64,000 bases of DNA from Gaeumannomyces sp. JS-464 (Eukaryota; Ascomycota; Sordariomycetes; Magnaporthales; Magnaporthaceae), in the NCBI GenBank assembly GCA_002197995.1, contig NGZR01000005.1, positions 3,286,001 to 3,350,000 of the forward strand, written 5' to 3'. Both the position numbers and the translations under genes were made by a program. The notes under the pieces are model-generated. The model was given only the letters and a program-made list of their open reading frames with translations. It had not been told where the DNA came from and did no database searches. Each line of letters starts with the position of its first letter. Positions within the stretch are counted from its first letter, which is position 1. Below are positions 42,011 through 52,243 of this stretch, piece by piece.

Positions 42011-43750
42011 TTATTGCCATGCGTTTGTTATATCCGGTTGGCTGCTGGCATACGTAAAAGCGCGTTGTGTATTGGGGCTTTTGGCTTTAGGGTTGTTGGC
42101 CGGCGGTACCGTCGGTTTCTCCGGGGGGTTTCCGGTTAATTCGATAGCCCTTTCGGGCTCGGGGAAGTCCAGTTCCATATCCGCCAGTACTTCGTATTGG
42201 TTGTTAAAACTAACCTTAAGTCTTTTGCAGGTGCCTTTCCCTATTCGCCGTACGGGCCACGCCTTCCGGGGCCGGTAGCCTGCCGGGCTTTCCTCGGCCG
42301 TGTTAGCGGTGGCAGCAGCGGTAGGAACGGCGGCGGCGGCGGGGGTAACGGAAGCGGCGTTGCCGGTACCGGCCGCGGGATTAGCATTAGCGGTAGCGGT
42401 TACAACGGAATTGTCCGTAGTAACCGCGGTTGCAAGAAGGGCGTTAGCGGTGGCGGCAGCGGCGGCCGCGGCGGCCGCGGCGGTGGCGGCGGTAGCGGCG
42501 GCTTCCACCTTTTTTACCGCCGCCCGGTACGCTTGTGCGCCTAATTTCCTAACCGCGCCTTTTTCCCCACGGGTTAAATGCTTTAGCACTCCGTTTACCC
42601 GTACAAGCTTTATAAGGCAGTTCGGGTGGTCGGCTGGGTACGGGCCCGAGCAGTTCGCGCATTGCGGGGGGGCCGTACACGGTTGTACGTGCCGGTCGTC
42701 GTTTATTTTCCCGCACCGAAGGCACCTATCGGCCCGGGCGCAATTGCGGGCCACGTGAAAGCCGTGGCAGCCAGGGGTGTGCTGGGTAACCGGCGGGTGT
42801 CGTTATACGCGGCGTAAAAAGAAGTAATCCTTTAAAGCTTAAACCCGGTTATTTGCGTATAAAGGGATATAATTTACGATATACGCTTTTAATAGTCGAC
42901 GCCGGCCCGAAAAGCCTAACGTTTACCGGTTTATGCCTGTTTAGGCTTTCATTTCCTTCCGAACCAGTTTATCCATACGGGGACGCATTGTTTAAAGCCG
43001 TTGGTTAAAAAGGTAAGGCAGCCGGAAATTACGTAATTACCAAATTTCGGGCTTTTCGATCTTTTCGGCGTTATATAAACAGCCTAGTTCGAATCGGTGC
43101 TGCAAAAGCCGGCTTTGGATATCGGCCGTTTTTGCTTTTAACACGAACCTCGTAAAAGATCGGTACGCTTCCGGGACATCGGCCGTCGTAAACGGCAAAT
43201 CCTTGCTATTAGCAAAGGCTTTGCGAATGTTAAAGCCCGTTTATTGGTTAGCCTAAGCCTGCCGTTTTTCCGGGATCCTAACAAACACCCGAAAGTCGGC
43301 TTTAAGGCTTGTTAGTAAGCGGGGTGCCCAGGTTTAGGGCGTACGGCCCGAAAAGCCTATGCGGGTTGTTAAAGTTGTTAATGGCCCTCCCGAGCCCGAC
43401 GCGTAAATGGCTGGGGGCGCGCGTTGCGGGGGCTCCGGGGCCCGTATAGGCTTTTTTCCTTTTCGACCGGCGTAGGTAGGCTAAAAAGGGCTTATTTAGC
43501 GTAATCGATAAAGCAATTTTCCAGCCGTTAGCTTCGAGGATTGCTTCCGCCGAAAGGGAGGCAATGCCGGCGTCGATAAATCGAGCCAGCGTAGCGCAAA
43601 TTAGGGCCGTTTATTATTGTTTGCGGCTATAGCTCGCAATAATTTCCTCCGCGGCCGCCGCGGCCGACCTAACGGGTGGGCGCGTACGCCGGCGTTGGGG
43701 GAGGGGGGGGGGCACCTGTGCCGGTGCTGCGTTATGAGAGCCTTCCTGGC
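42011..43750 (-). pseudogene. LINE ORF1: CCHC-knuckle nucleic-acid-binding protein
   Basis: The 3' part (42011-42754, 247 codons) is open and reads RADRCLRCGKINDDRHVQPC then PPQCANCSGPYPADHPNC, two to three zinc knuckles that bind element RNA, followed by an alanine-rich linker of about 70 residues and a charged tail with LEFPEPERAIEL-like sequence. Upstream to about 43750 the frame is broken but readable in the 50.9-51.8-kb copy (EEIIASYSRK, INAGIASLSAEAIPKTNGWK, TANIQSRLLQHRSELRRLY). The GCN/GGC microsatellite at 42290-42510 makes long false frames on the plus strand. The stop at 42011 lies just before ORF2. Confidence 0.75.
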
Positions 43751-44055
43751 CTTAATCGGGCCCTGTTAAGTGTTGCTAATTCCGCAACGGGGACGGCGTA
43801 ATCGGGTGCGCTAACGGGCGGGGGGCCCGGGTGGCCGCGACGCGTTCCTCCGGGCCGTTAGGCCGACGAGGAGGGCGCGCGCTACCCTATTGGCCGAAGG
43901 GGGGTTGTTGGCAACGGCATGTTGCCGTCGCCAGCGCCGTTGGCGGGCGTGGTTATTGGTGTTGGGTCGTTAATTGGCGGGTGTTAAAGATTTGTATGCA
44001 ATTTGGCAATGTGCACTAATAGCGCAATGCCAAAATTGGTAAATTCGAGAAGGTG

Positions 44056-47000
44056 CCGGAGTTTTTTACGGATTACGTTAGGGACGCGGTTTGCATTAGC
44101 GATAAACTGTACGAACGATAACAAAAAAAGAAAAAATAGTTTTAAAAGCGCGGCAATAAAACATAACCAATTAAAAAAAAGCTAAGCAGCAACCTATTAC
44201 GGCTTACGGGACGTATTTAAGCTTTATAAACCTTAGTGCGGGAGCCGCTTACTAATAATAAGGGTAATAAAAAAAAGCAAAAACAAAACTCGAAAAACGG
44301 GAAGTTTTAAATGCGGCCAAATGGCCATATAAAAGTTAATTGCTTTTAGCGAAACAATAACCGCTAAATAGCGAACTTTTAGCAAACGTAAAAAAGCTTA
44401 ACATAAAAGGGATTATGTTTTAAAATGGCGTTTAGTTAAACGTATTGCTATAACGAACTATATGCTATATATTAGTTCGATAAAAAAGCTACCGGATGGT
44501 TTTTCGGAAACTTCGAAACATTTGCATGCTTAAAACTATAAAGCTCGAATATAATAGCGAGGGAAAATAGCGGATTATTTCCAAGCTCGGGAATTCGAAG
44601 GAAAAAAACGATATTGCTTTTCGCGGGATTTAAAAAAAGCAACCTTAGCAAATGGCGCGGCGGAAAAAAGAAAAGCTTTTAAACTAAACACACTTTTTCC
44701 GAAAGTCGGAAAACTCCGATATTAACGCTAAAATAAACCAAAGTGGTTAAAATTTCGAAGCGGCCGAATTTTAAAAACGAGCGGAAGGTTTAAACGGCGG
44801 AACTTTCGTATTTATAATTCGCAAAAGCAGGCAAATTAGAAAAACTAGCACGCTTTTACGCCCTTTAATATTTCGGTGTGTTTTTAAAACGTTAAAATTT
44901 TAGGACATTTAAATAGCCCGTTATATTACGCTACTTTAGCGAACGGAAATAACGGCTAACTTTTATCGTGGTTTAATAACCAGCAAAAAGTTAAATATGC
45001 TAATTATAAGTCCGAAAACGCAAGCGAGTTAAAATAAACTGCGTTAATCCTTAAAAACCACCCTAGCGTTAATATAAAGCACCCGGGACATTTTGTACCT
45101 TTTTTAAGCAAAATGCATTTACGAAAAGTGCAAATTTCATTTATAACCTAAATTTAAATACGATTTTTTTTACGGAAATTGGGAAGTAAGCTAAAAGTTA
45201 AGCCCCGTTTAGCATTCTAATTACTACGGTAAAAGCCAGCCTGGATTAGCAAGTTTACCGCAATTTTTAAACCTAACGAACGGTATTTAATGCTATGTAT
45301 TACCAAAACGCTCGGTTAGGAAAAATGCGAAATTACGAAATGCAAAAAACATATAGCATAAAAAGCGGAAACTTAGCATTAGGGGTGCGCGAACGTACGT
45401 ACCGTTTAACCGGATAAAAGGATAAACGTGCGGTACTCGTTCCTTTTATTAAAAAACTAAACGAATTACCTAAGCGGAAAGCACGGAATGAAAAATAAAA
45501 AAAACCGATAAAAACCTTCGTAATAGCAAAGTCGAGTTAATTATACAATTTATTAACATTTTAAATAAAATGTTAAAAAAAGGAAATTAAAATAATAATC
45601 GATTGCGAATATAAAGCGATTACGTATCGCTATAAGCGGTTAAACGGTATAGCATTCTTACGAGTTAAAAACGCTAACCGTATTAACTAAAACGGTCGAA
45701 AAAATACCTATCGCTTATAATAAAAGATAAATCGACCGAAAAATATAACTAATAACATTACGCACTTAAAACGGGGAAAACGTTATTATTATATTGGATA
45801 AGCTGGATATAAAAAAAGGAAACGTAATTTTCGAAATCCTTTAGCTTAAAAAAAACAATTTACGAATAAATTAAGCTACCGGCTAGGTTTAATAAAAGGA
45901 GTTACAAATAATTAAAACGGTTTACTAACTACGAACCCCAAACCGTAAGCATAAAAAGCAACGAAAAAAGGTTATAACGGTAATAGGATTTGGCAATCCA
46001 CTTTTGCATTTAGCATCGACGAATACGCGATTATCCAAAGCGGAAAGCGAAAACAATCCAACTAATATTAAAAAACGGCTCGCGAATATTCCGAAAAAAT
46101 ACCACAAATACGAAAATTGTTTCGGAAAAACTTAAAAACGGTGCTTCCCGAATATAAACCGTTTAATTTGGAAATTAAACTTAAGCTAAAAACGCAGTTT
46201 AAATATTAAAAATTGTATTAGCTTAGCTTTTACAATAAAAAGTGCTAAAAAAACAGCTGGAAAAAAACTTACGAAAAGGATATATTAAACTTTTCGATTT
46301 TTTAATAAAATACGGGATTTTATAAAAAAGGAAAAAAAACGAAACGGAACGAATATGCATTAATTACCGCCCGTTAAACGAAGCTATAATAAAAAATCAA
46401 TATTTTTGCCTTTTATCGACAAATTGCGCGATAAGCTCGGCAAAGCCTAGTATTTTACGGTTTTGGATTTACGGAAAGCTTACAGCTTAATACGGATTAA
46501 AGCGGGCTAAAAATAACTTACGGCTTTTAAAATAAAGTTTAAATACTACGAATTTTAGTAATAACCTTCGGGTTTACTAACGCATTAGCCACGTTTTAAA
46601 AGATAATTAATTATATGTTACGCGAGTACCTCGATATTTTTATCCTCGCGTATTTGGATAATATTTAATTTTTTCGAAACGATGGAAAAGCATAAATAGC
46701 ATATGCATAAAATGTTTTAAAGCTGCTTAACGCAAAGCTTTTCGTTAAGCCAAAAAAGTGCGAATAGCATTCGCAAAAAGTCGCTTTTTTAAAGTTTATA
46801 GTTATACCCGGACAAATTTACATGGACTTTAAAAAAGTTAAGAAAGTTAAAAAGTGGTTTATATTTAAAAACGTTATAAAAGTACGAAGGTTTTTTAAGG
46901 TTTTTAAACTTTTACAAACGGTTTATCCGTAGTTATAACAAAATCGCCATACTATTTACGAACCTTATTAAAAATAACCACCAGTTTATTGGGAAAAACA

Positions 47001-48790
47001 AAAATAAAAGGCTTTTAAGCAATTACGGGACGCCGTATTAAAAAAACTAATATTGGCATTTCCAAACCTAAAAAAACCTTTCGAAGTTAAAACCGACGCG
47101 TTAAATTACGCGATCGGCGGCCAATTTAAACAGCGAAACGATTAGGAACGGTTGCACCTTTACGCGTTTTTCTCGCAAAAGTTAAATAAACCTAAATTAA
47201 ATTACCAAATCCACGATAAAAAACTTTTCACAATAGTTCGAGCATTTAAAAAATGGCGGCTATACTTTTATAAAGCAAAACATTAGGTTGTAATATATAC
47301 GAATTATAAAAACCTATTTTACCATAAGCAAAAACTTAAATAAGCGACAAATCCGTTGGAGCGAATTTTTGCAAAATTATAACATTCGGATCGAGTATTA
47401 AAAAGGGTTGGAAAACGGCCAAGCGGATGCTTTAAGCCGACGACCGGACCACCAGGTCGCAATACCCGAAAAAACACGAGTAATCCTAACGAAAAACCAA
47501 ACGGATTTTTAATCCCGGCATAAAGGATGCTCGCTAAAACGGTTTAATAGGAAAAAGTTTAAACCTTAAAAAAAATCCAACAAATTTATAATTAGCTGGC
47601 ATACGGCCATTAAAGCGTAAAAAAAACGTAAAAACGGCTATACAATATTACGGGTTCGCAAAACTTAAGCCGAAATATAAAACGTAATAAAAAATTGCGA
47701 AAGTTATGCTAAAAACAAAACCAACAGGTATAAGCCTTATAAGCTTTTGCAATTACTGCTAGCGCTAAGCGAAATATAGCAAAAAGTTACTAAATTTCGT
47801 TATTAAACTCCTTTAATCCAAAAACCGTTAATTAAAGTAAGTACGATAATATATTAGTAATAATAAATAGGCTTACCAAATACGCCTTATTTTTACCATA
47901 TAAGAAAAGCAGCGACGCTATAAAGCTAACGTACGTTTTTATTAGGCACGTAATAGCGGAATACGGCACGCCAAACCGCTTAATTACGGATAAAAACAAG
48001 CTATTTATAAGCAAGTTTTAAAAAGGGCTTACGAATAGGCTAAAAGCGAAACACTCCTTATTTATAACCTACCATTTTTAAACAAATGGACAAACGAAGC
48101 GGATAAACCAAATCATAAAGCAATATTTACGTTATTACGTTAATTATAAACAAAACGACTGGGTATAATTACTCCTTATAGCCCAATTCGCTTATAACAG
48201 CTTAATTTATAAAAGCATAAAAACCATACCGTTTTATGCGAACTACGGGTTTACGCTTATAGCGTATAAAAAACCTAAAGTAGGAAAACATGCTTTAGCA
48301 GCGGAAATACAAATAACGGAACTTACCAAACTGCATAAACACCTTTAAACAAAGCTAAAAAAGCTACGGCACCGCATAACTACTTAAGAAAAAAAGATTA
48401 AAAAACCGACCTTTAAAAAGGGGATAGCGTTTATCTTTTTCGACGAAATATTAAAACGAAACGACCGAGCGATAAGCTAACCATAAAAAATTAAAACCTT
48501 TTAAGGTATTAAAAAAGGTTTCGAACGTAAATTATAAATTCCGACTACCACTAACCATAAAATCCCACCCGGTTTTTCATATTTCCCTATTCGAACTAGC
48601 GTTACCGGGCTTTAAAAGCGACGAGTTAATGGAAGTTAACCTAAAATAAAAGTACGAAATCGAAAAAATTTTAAACTATAAGCTAAAAAATAAGCTTAAA
48701 AAGTACTTGGTTAAATGGAAAGGGTACGGCTACGAGGAAAACACGTGGGAAAAAAAAACCAACCTTATAAATTGCTAAAAAGCTTTAACG
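44056..48790 (+). pseudogene. gag 3' end and pol of chromovirus A, RIP-degraded
   Basis: Gag resumes with EFFTDYVRDAVCISDKLYER and the CCHC knuckle region at about 44300. Protease motif IIDCE at about 45599, reverse transcriptase YLDN at 46651-46662 (TATTTGGATAAT), RNase H from about 47080, integrase with LTKYALFLP and GTPNRLIT at about 47860-48010. The chromodomain at 48640-48780 is the clearest in the window: KYEIEKIL, KYLVKWKGYGYEENTWEK, with the aromatic-cage Trp and Tyr retained. TAA/TAG codons are frequent elsewhere. In the intact element the chromodomain would target integration to heterochromatin. Confidence 0.85.
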
Positions 48791-48898
48791 GAATACCGGC
48801 AAAAGCGCTTATAAAAAGGTTAGCAAAAAGGGACGGTAAAACGACGATTTTCTTTAAAAACACCCGTAATATTTCCAAAAAAAACCGCCGGTTTCCTT

Positions 48899-48969
48899 AG
48901 CCCAACCGGAAGTCGAACTCGGGATTTACAAAATGGGTGCTATGGATAATACCGTTTTACTATTAGGTT
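48899..48969 (-). pseudogene. tRNA-like pol III unit 2, variant b, in A (71 nt)
   Basis: On the minus strand AACCTAATAGTAAAACGG begins the unit and the B box is GAGTTCGACTTCCGG. The seven-base ends pair as in variant a, and a D-stem GTAA/TTAT is possible. The central part GCACCCATTTTGTAAATCCC differs entirely from the copy at 20966-21036, but agrees with the copy at 57800. Confidence 0.5.
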
Positions 48970-49027
48970 AAAAGGAAACAACACTTACCGGAACCAAATA
49001 AAGCAAAAAAGTTTGCACTAAACGGTT

Positions 49028-49030
<3 letters not shown>

Positions 49031-49060
<30 letters not shown>
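49031..49060. repeat. Poly-A tract of 30 (T30 on the minus strand)
   Basis: It lies 51 bases past the 3' end of tRNA-like unit 1 in its direction of reading. As an oligo-T on that strand it could terminate pol III transcription. Shorter A-runs occupy the same place in the other plus-strand copies. Confidence 0.7.
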
Positions 49061-49065
<5 letters not shown>

Positions 49066-49110
49066 GGTTCGACAAGCTCCGAAATAAGCCCGAAAACTCG
49101 TCGACCTTTA

Positions 49111-49182
49111 CGATCGTGCCGGGATTCGAACCCGAAACCTCGGCAAAAAAACCAAAGCTACGCTTAATGCGCTATAAAACCT
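49111..49182 (-). pseudogene. tRNA-like pol III unit 1, copy in A
   Basis: The minus strand reads AGGTTTTATAGCGCATTAAG, then a T-run loop between CTTTGG and CCGAGG, then GGGTTCGAATCCCGGCACG. The B box is exact. It is homologous to 6731-6803. Confidence 0.55.
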
Positions 49183-49315
49183 AAAGAATTATTAAAAAAA
49201 GTTACAATTTACTTTAGTTAAAAAAAAGCAAGCAGGTTTAAGTTAGGATTAACCCGGGCACTTGCCAATCGGAAAAAACGAAAGGAGCCACAAAAGGCTC
49301 GGAAAGCGAGGCAGC

Positions 49316-49726
49316 TTAGCGGGCCGCCTGGTCGGCCTCCTCCCGCTCGACACGCTTTAACTCTTCCACCGAGTTAATGCCGCGACGCACCGCGCGCATT
49401 ATCTTTTCCAACTACTTTTTTGCTTCCGAAAACGAAGGACTTTTTCCTCCGCCTTTTTAGCTTAGCTTTAAGTTTAAAATGTTAAACGACGATATTCCGA
49501 AGTTTAAAGGAAAGGCTTTAAAATATCGCACCCCGAACGGTTAATCCGAAAACACTTTACGCATTAAAACGAGTTTTAAAAGGAGGCTTTATACTTTTCA
49601 CGCTTTAAAACCTCGTTATAATACGAACAAAAAGGCATTTCGTAAAATTAAAAAAAATAATCGCTAAAAGCTTTTTACAATTAACGGTTTTTTTCGAAAA
49701 AGACGTTTTCGCATTTAACCGAACAT
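49316..49726 (-). pseudogene. Antisense six-cysteine zinc-cluster/coiled-coil gene relic, copy in A
   Basis: The start codon complement is at 49724-49726. Homology to the best copy covers the whole frame. Here the C-terminus reads REEADQAAR followed by TAA, with a further AASLSEPFVAP-like continuation, so the ancestral protein ran roughly 20-40 residues longer than the stop in the 31-kb copy. RIP stops and at least one indel are present in the cysteine region. Confidence 0.55.
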
Positions 49727-49840
49727 CCTGTTAAAATAAAAAGGGATGGGAAATGGTAAAAAAAGAAAGTACTTACTATTAACAAAAAGCGGGGCGATAA
49801 AACGTAGCTAAAAGGATTTGGCTTAAAAGGGGAAACCTAA

Positions 49841-50287
49841 TGTTACGACCAGCATGCAAGCCTTTAAAACAGCAGGATAAAAGGGGGCTTCGAAATGGTA
49901 CCTCCGCCCGTTTTAATCACGTGGAGTTATGTAAATAAAAAAGGGATTTGTGGATTTATAATAAAGCAATAAATCCAAAAGGAATTTATGGATTTATAAC
50001 AAAGCAACAAATCCAAAAGGGATTTATGGATTTGTAGCAAAGCTACAAATCCAACCCAACACAGGGCAAAAGGCAACGTATATATAAAAAATGGATTTCC
50101 TACTGTTTTAAGTAGCTTTAACTAAGGCTTTAGCATTAGTTAACCTAAGTTAACTCCCAGGCATCCCCTAGGGCAAGCAATTAAATTGTCCTTTTAAGTT
50201 ACGTGTTCCCTTGTTTACAGCACTAGCGATACTGTCCTTTCCACCCTTAAAGTGCCTTACCTTAGGAGCAAACCCCTAATTGTAACA
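49841..50287 (+). repeat. 3' LTR of chromovirus A
   Basis: It is preceded by AAAAGGGGAAACCTAA, starts TGTTACGACCAGC and ends AATTGTAACA; GGCGA follows. It contains three hairpin repeats. Confidence 0.9.
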
Positions 50288-50493
50288 GGCGATACTTTTA
50301 ATCGATTCCTTTTAATGCCGGCAATTTGCACGGCGATACCTTTAATTAACGCCTTTTAACGCTAGCGATTTGCACCGCGATACGTTTAATTCAATGCCTT
50401 CCCAATTGCACGCCCAGCAGGCGTTAAGTTTAACTCCCGACGCGCGCACGCGCGCGCGTTGGGTACCCTACCTACCTCCGCCTCCGCGACCCT
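50288..50493. repeat. ~44-bp tandem repeat, 2.5 units, then GC-rich spacer
   Basis: GGCGATACTTTTAAT, GGCGATACCTTTAAT and GCGATACGTTTAATT begin successive units, each carrying CCTTTTAAYGCYRGCRATTTGCAC-like sequence. The element A insertion fell at the start of the first unit, since its left flank ends AATTTGCACGGCGA. A CG-alternating stretch (50440-50459) and CCTACCTCCGCCTCC follow. The 65-codon frame at 50370 is an accident of these repeats. Confidence 0.65.
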
Positions 50494-51784
50494 CACCTTT
50501 TTCGAATTCACCAATTCTTAGCATTGCGCTGTTAATGCACACTGCCAAATTGCATACAAATCTTTAACACCCGCCAATTAGCGACTTAACACTAATAACC
50601 ACGCCCGCCAACGGCGCTAGCGACGGCAACATGCCGTTGCTAACAGCCCCTTTTTCGGCCAATAAGGTGGCGCGCGCCCTCCTCGTCAGCCTAACAGCCC
50701 GGAGGAACGCGTCGCTGCCACCCGGGCCCCCCCGCGCGTTAACGCACCCGATTACGCCGTCCCCGTTGCGGAATTAGCAATACCTAATAAGGCCCGATTA
50801 GGGCCAAAAAGGTTCCTACGACGGCAGCACCAGCACAAGTGCCCCTCCCCCCCTTTTTTAACGCCGGCGTACGGCCTATTTGTCGGGTTAGCCGCGACGG
50901 CCGCGGAGGAAATTATTGCGAGCTATAGCCGCAAATAACAACAAACGGCCCTAATTTGCGCCACGTTAACCCGATTTATTAACGCCGGCATTGCTTCCCT
51001 TTCGGCGGAAGCAATCCCCAAAACTAACGGCTGGAAAGATTGTTTTATCGACTACGTTAAATAAGCCCTTTTCGGCTTACTTACGCCGGCCGAAAAGGAA
51101 AAAAGCTTATACGGGGCCCCGGAGCCCCCGCAACGCGCGCTTTCGGCCATTTACGCGTTAGTGGCCCGAAAGGGCCACTAATAACCCTAATAACCCGCAC
51201 AGGCTTTTCGAAGCCGTACGCTTTAAACCCGGGCACCCCGTTTACTAATAAGCTTTAAAGCCGACTTTTAAATGTTCGTTAGGATCCCGGAAAAACGGCA
51301 GGCTTAAGCTAACTAATAAACGGGCTTTAGCATTCGCAAAGCCTTTACCGACAGCAAAAACCTGCCGTTTACGACGGCCGATATCCCGGAGGCGTATTAA
51401 TCCTTTACCGGGTTTATGTTAAAAGCGAAAACGGCTAATATCCAAAGCCGGCTTTTGCAGCACCGATCCGAATTAAGGCGTTTATATAACGCCGAAAAGA
51501 TCGAAAAGCTCGAAATTTAATACAATTACGTAATTTTCGGCTGCCTTACCTTTTTAACTAACGGCTTTAAACAATGCGTCCCGGTATCCGATAAATTAGT
51601 TCGGGAGGAAGTGAAAGCCTAAATAAAGCACAAACCGGTAAACGTTAAGCCTTTCGAAGCCGGCGTCGATTATTAAAAACGTATATCGTGGATTATATCC
51701 TTTTATACGCAAATGGCCGGGTTTAGGCTTTGGGAAATCATTTCCTTTTTACGCCGCGTATAACGACACCCGCCGGTTACCCAG
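50494..51784 (+). mobile_element. 5' part of the Tad1-like LINE, split by chromovirus D
   Basis: CACCTTTTTCGAATTCACC starts the element, matching the 5' end of the LINE at 44055 in reverse. The sequence parallels 44055-42791 (inverted) through the 5' region and ORF1 N-terminal part, with segments such as AGIASLSAEAIPKTNGWK and RLLQHRSELRRLYNAEKIEKLE. It stops at ACCCAG where chromovirus D begins at 51785, so the LINE was present before D. Its 3' remainder must lie right of the window. RIP is moderate. Confidence 0.8.
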
Positions 51785-52194
51785 TGTTACGACCAGCATG
51801 CAAACCTTTAAAACAGCAAAATAAGAAAAAGCCCCGAAGTAATGCCTCCGCCCCGCTTTGGTTACGTAAAGTTACGTAAATAAAAAGGGATTTATGGATT
51901 TATAATAAAACAATAAATTTAAAAGGGATTTGTAAATTTGTGGCAAAGCTATAAATTTAACCCGTTATAAGGCAAAAGGCAGCGTATATATAAAAAATGG
52001 ATTTCCTACTGCTTTAGGTAGCTTTAACTAAAGCTTCGGCATTAGTTAACCTAAGTTAGCTCCTAAGCATTTTTTGGGGCAAGCAAATAAATTATCCTTT
52101 TAAGTTACGTGTTTTCCTGTTTACTAATACCAGTAATACTGTTCTTTCCACCTTTAAAATGCTTTACTTTAAAAGCAAACCCCTAATTGTAATA
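51785..52194 (+). repeat. 5' LTR of chromovirus D
   Basis: It runs from TGTTACGACCAGC to AATTGTAATA and has two hairpin repeat units, so it is shorter (410 bp) than the others. The priming region TTTTAACTAATTT follows. Confidence 0.88.
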
Positions 52195-52243
52195 TTTTAA
52201 CTAATTTTATTTAATACTTCGTTAAAAAGAAAACAATGCAATT

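Larger units (their letters stand above)
37913..44055 (-). mobile_element. Tad1-like LINE (non-LTR retrotransposon), near full length
   Basis: A 6.1-kb minus-strand element flanked by CCGGAGTTTTTTTACG (37897-37912) and CCGGAGTTTTTTACG (44056-44070). It carries two broken ORFs: ORF1 with CCHC knuckles, and ORF2 with endonuclease, reverse transcriptase, RNase H and a C-terminal Cys/His motif, the layout of fungal Tad1-type LINEs. The 3' end is at the left, with a short repeated tail (CTCACTTA twice). The GC content is much higher and RIP is lighter than in the host element, so this is a late insertion. The 5' end CACCTTCTCGAATTTACC matches the copy starting at 50494. Confidence 0.9.
29507..50287 (+). 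mobile_element. Chromovirus A, split by two nested insertions
   Basis: The LTRs are at 29507-29954 and 49841-50287, with an exact GGCGA duplication at 29502-29506 and 50288-50292. Removing the nested chromovirus (30555-37772) and LINE (37913-44055) restores a single element of about 7.4 kb with the same gene order as 14882-22360. Gag lies in 30004-30554, 37773-37912 and 44056-44130; pol follows to 48790. The element is plus-strand and RIP-degraded, but its first gag segment has escaped stops. Confidence 0.92.

Noticed and set aside
42197..42758. Gly- or Ala-rich plus-strand frames
   Set aside because: These are shadows of the LINE ORF1 GCN microsatellite on the opposite strand, where the zinc-knuckle protein is readable.
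29507..50287. Two separate plus-strand chromoviruses at 29.5-30.5 kb and 44-50 kb
   Set aside because: Matching GGCGA flanks and colinear gag pieces across both nested insertions show they are one element.
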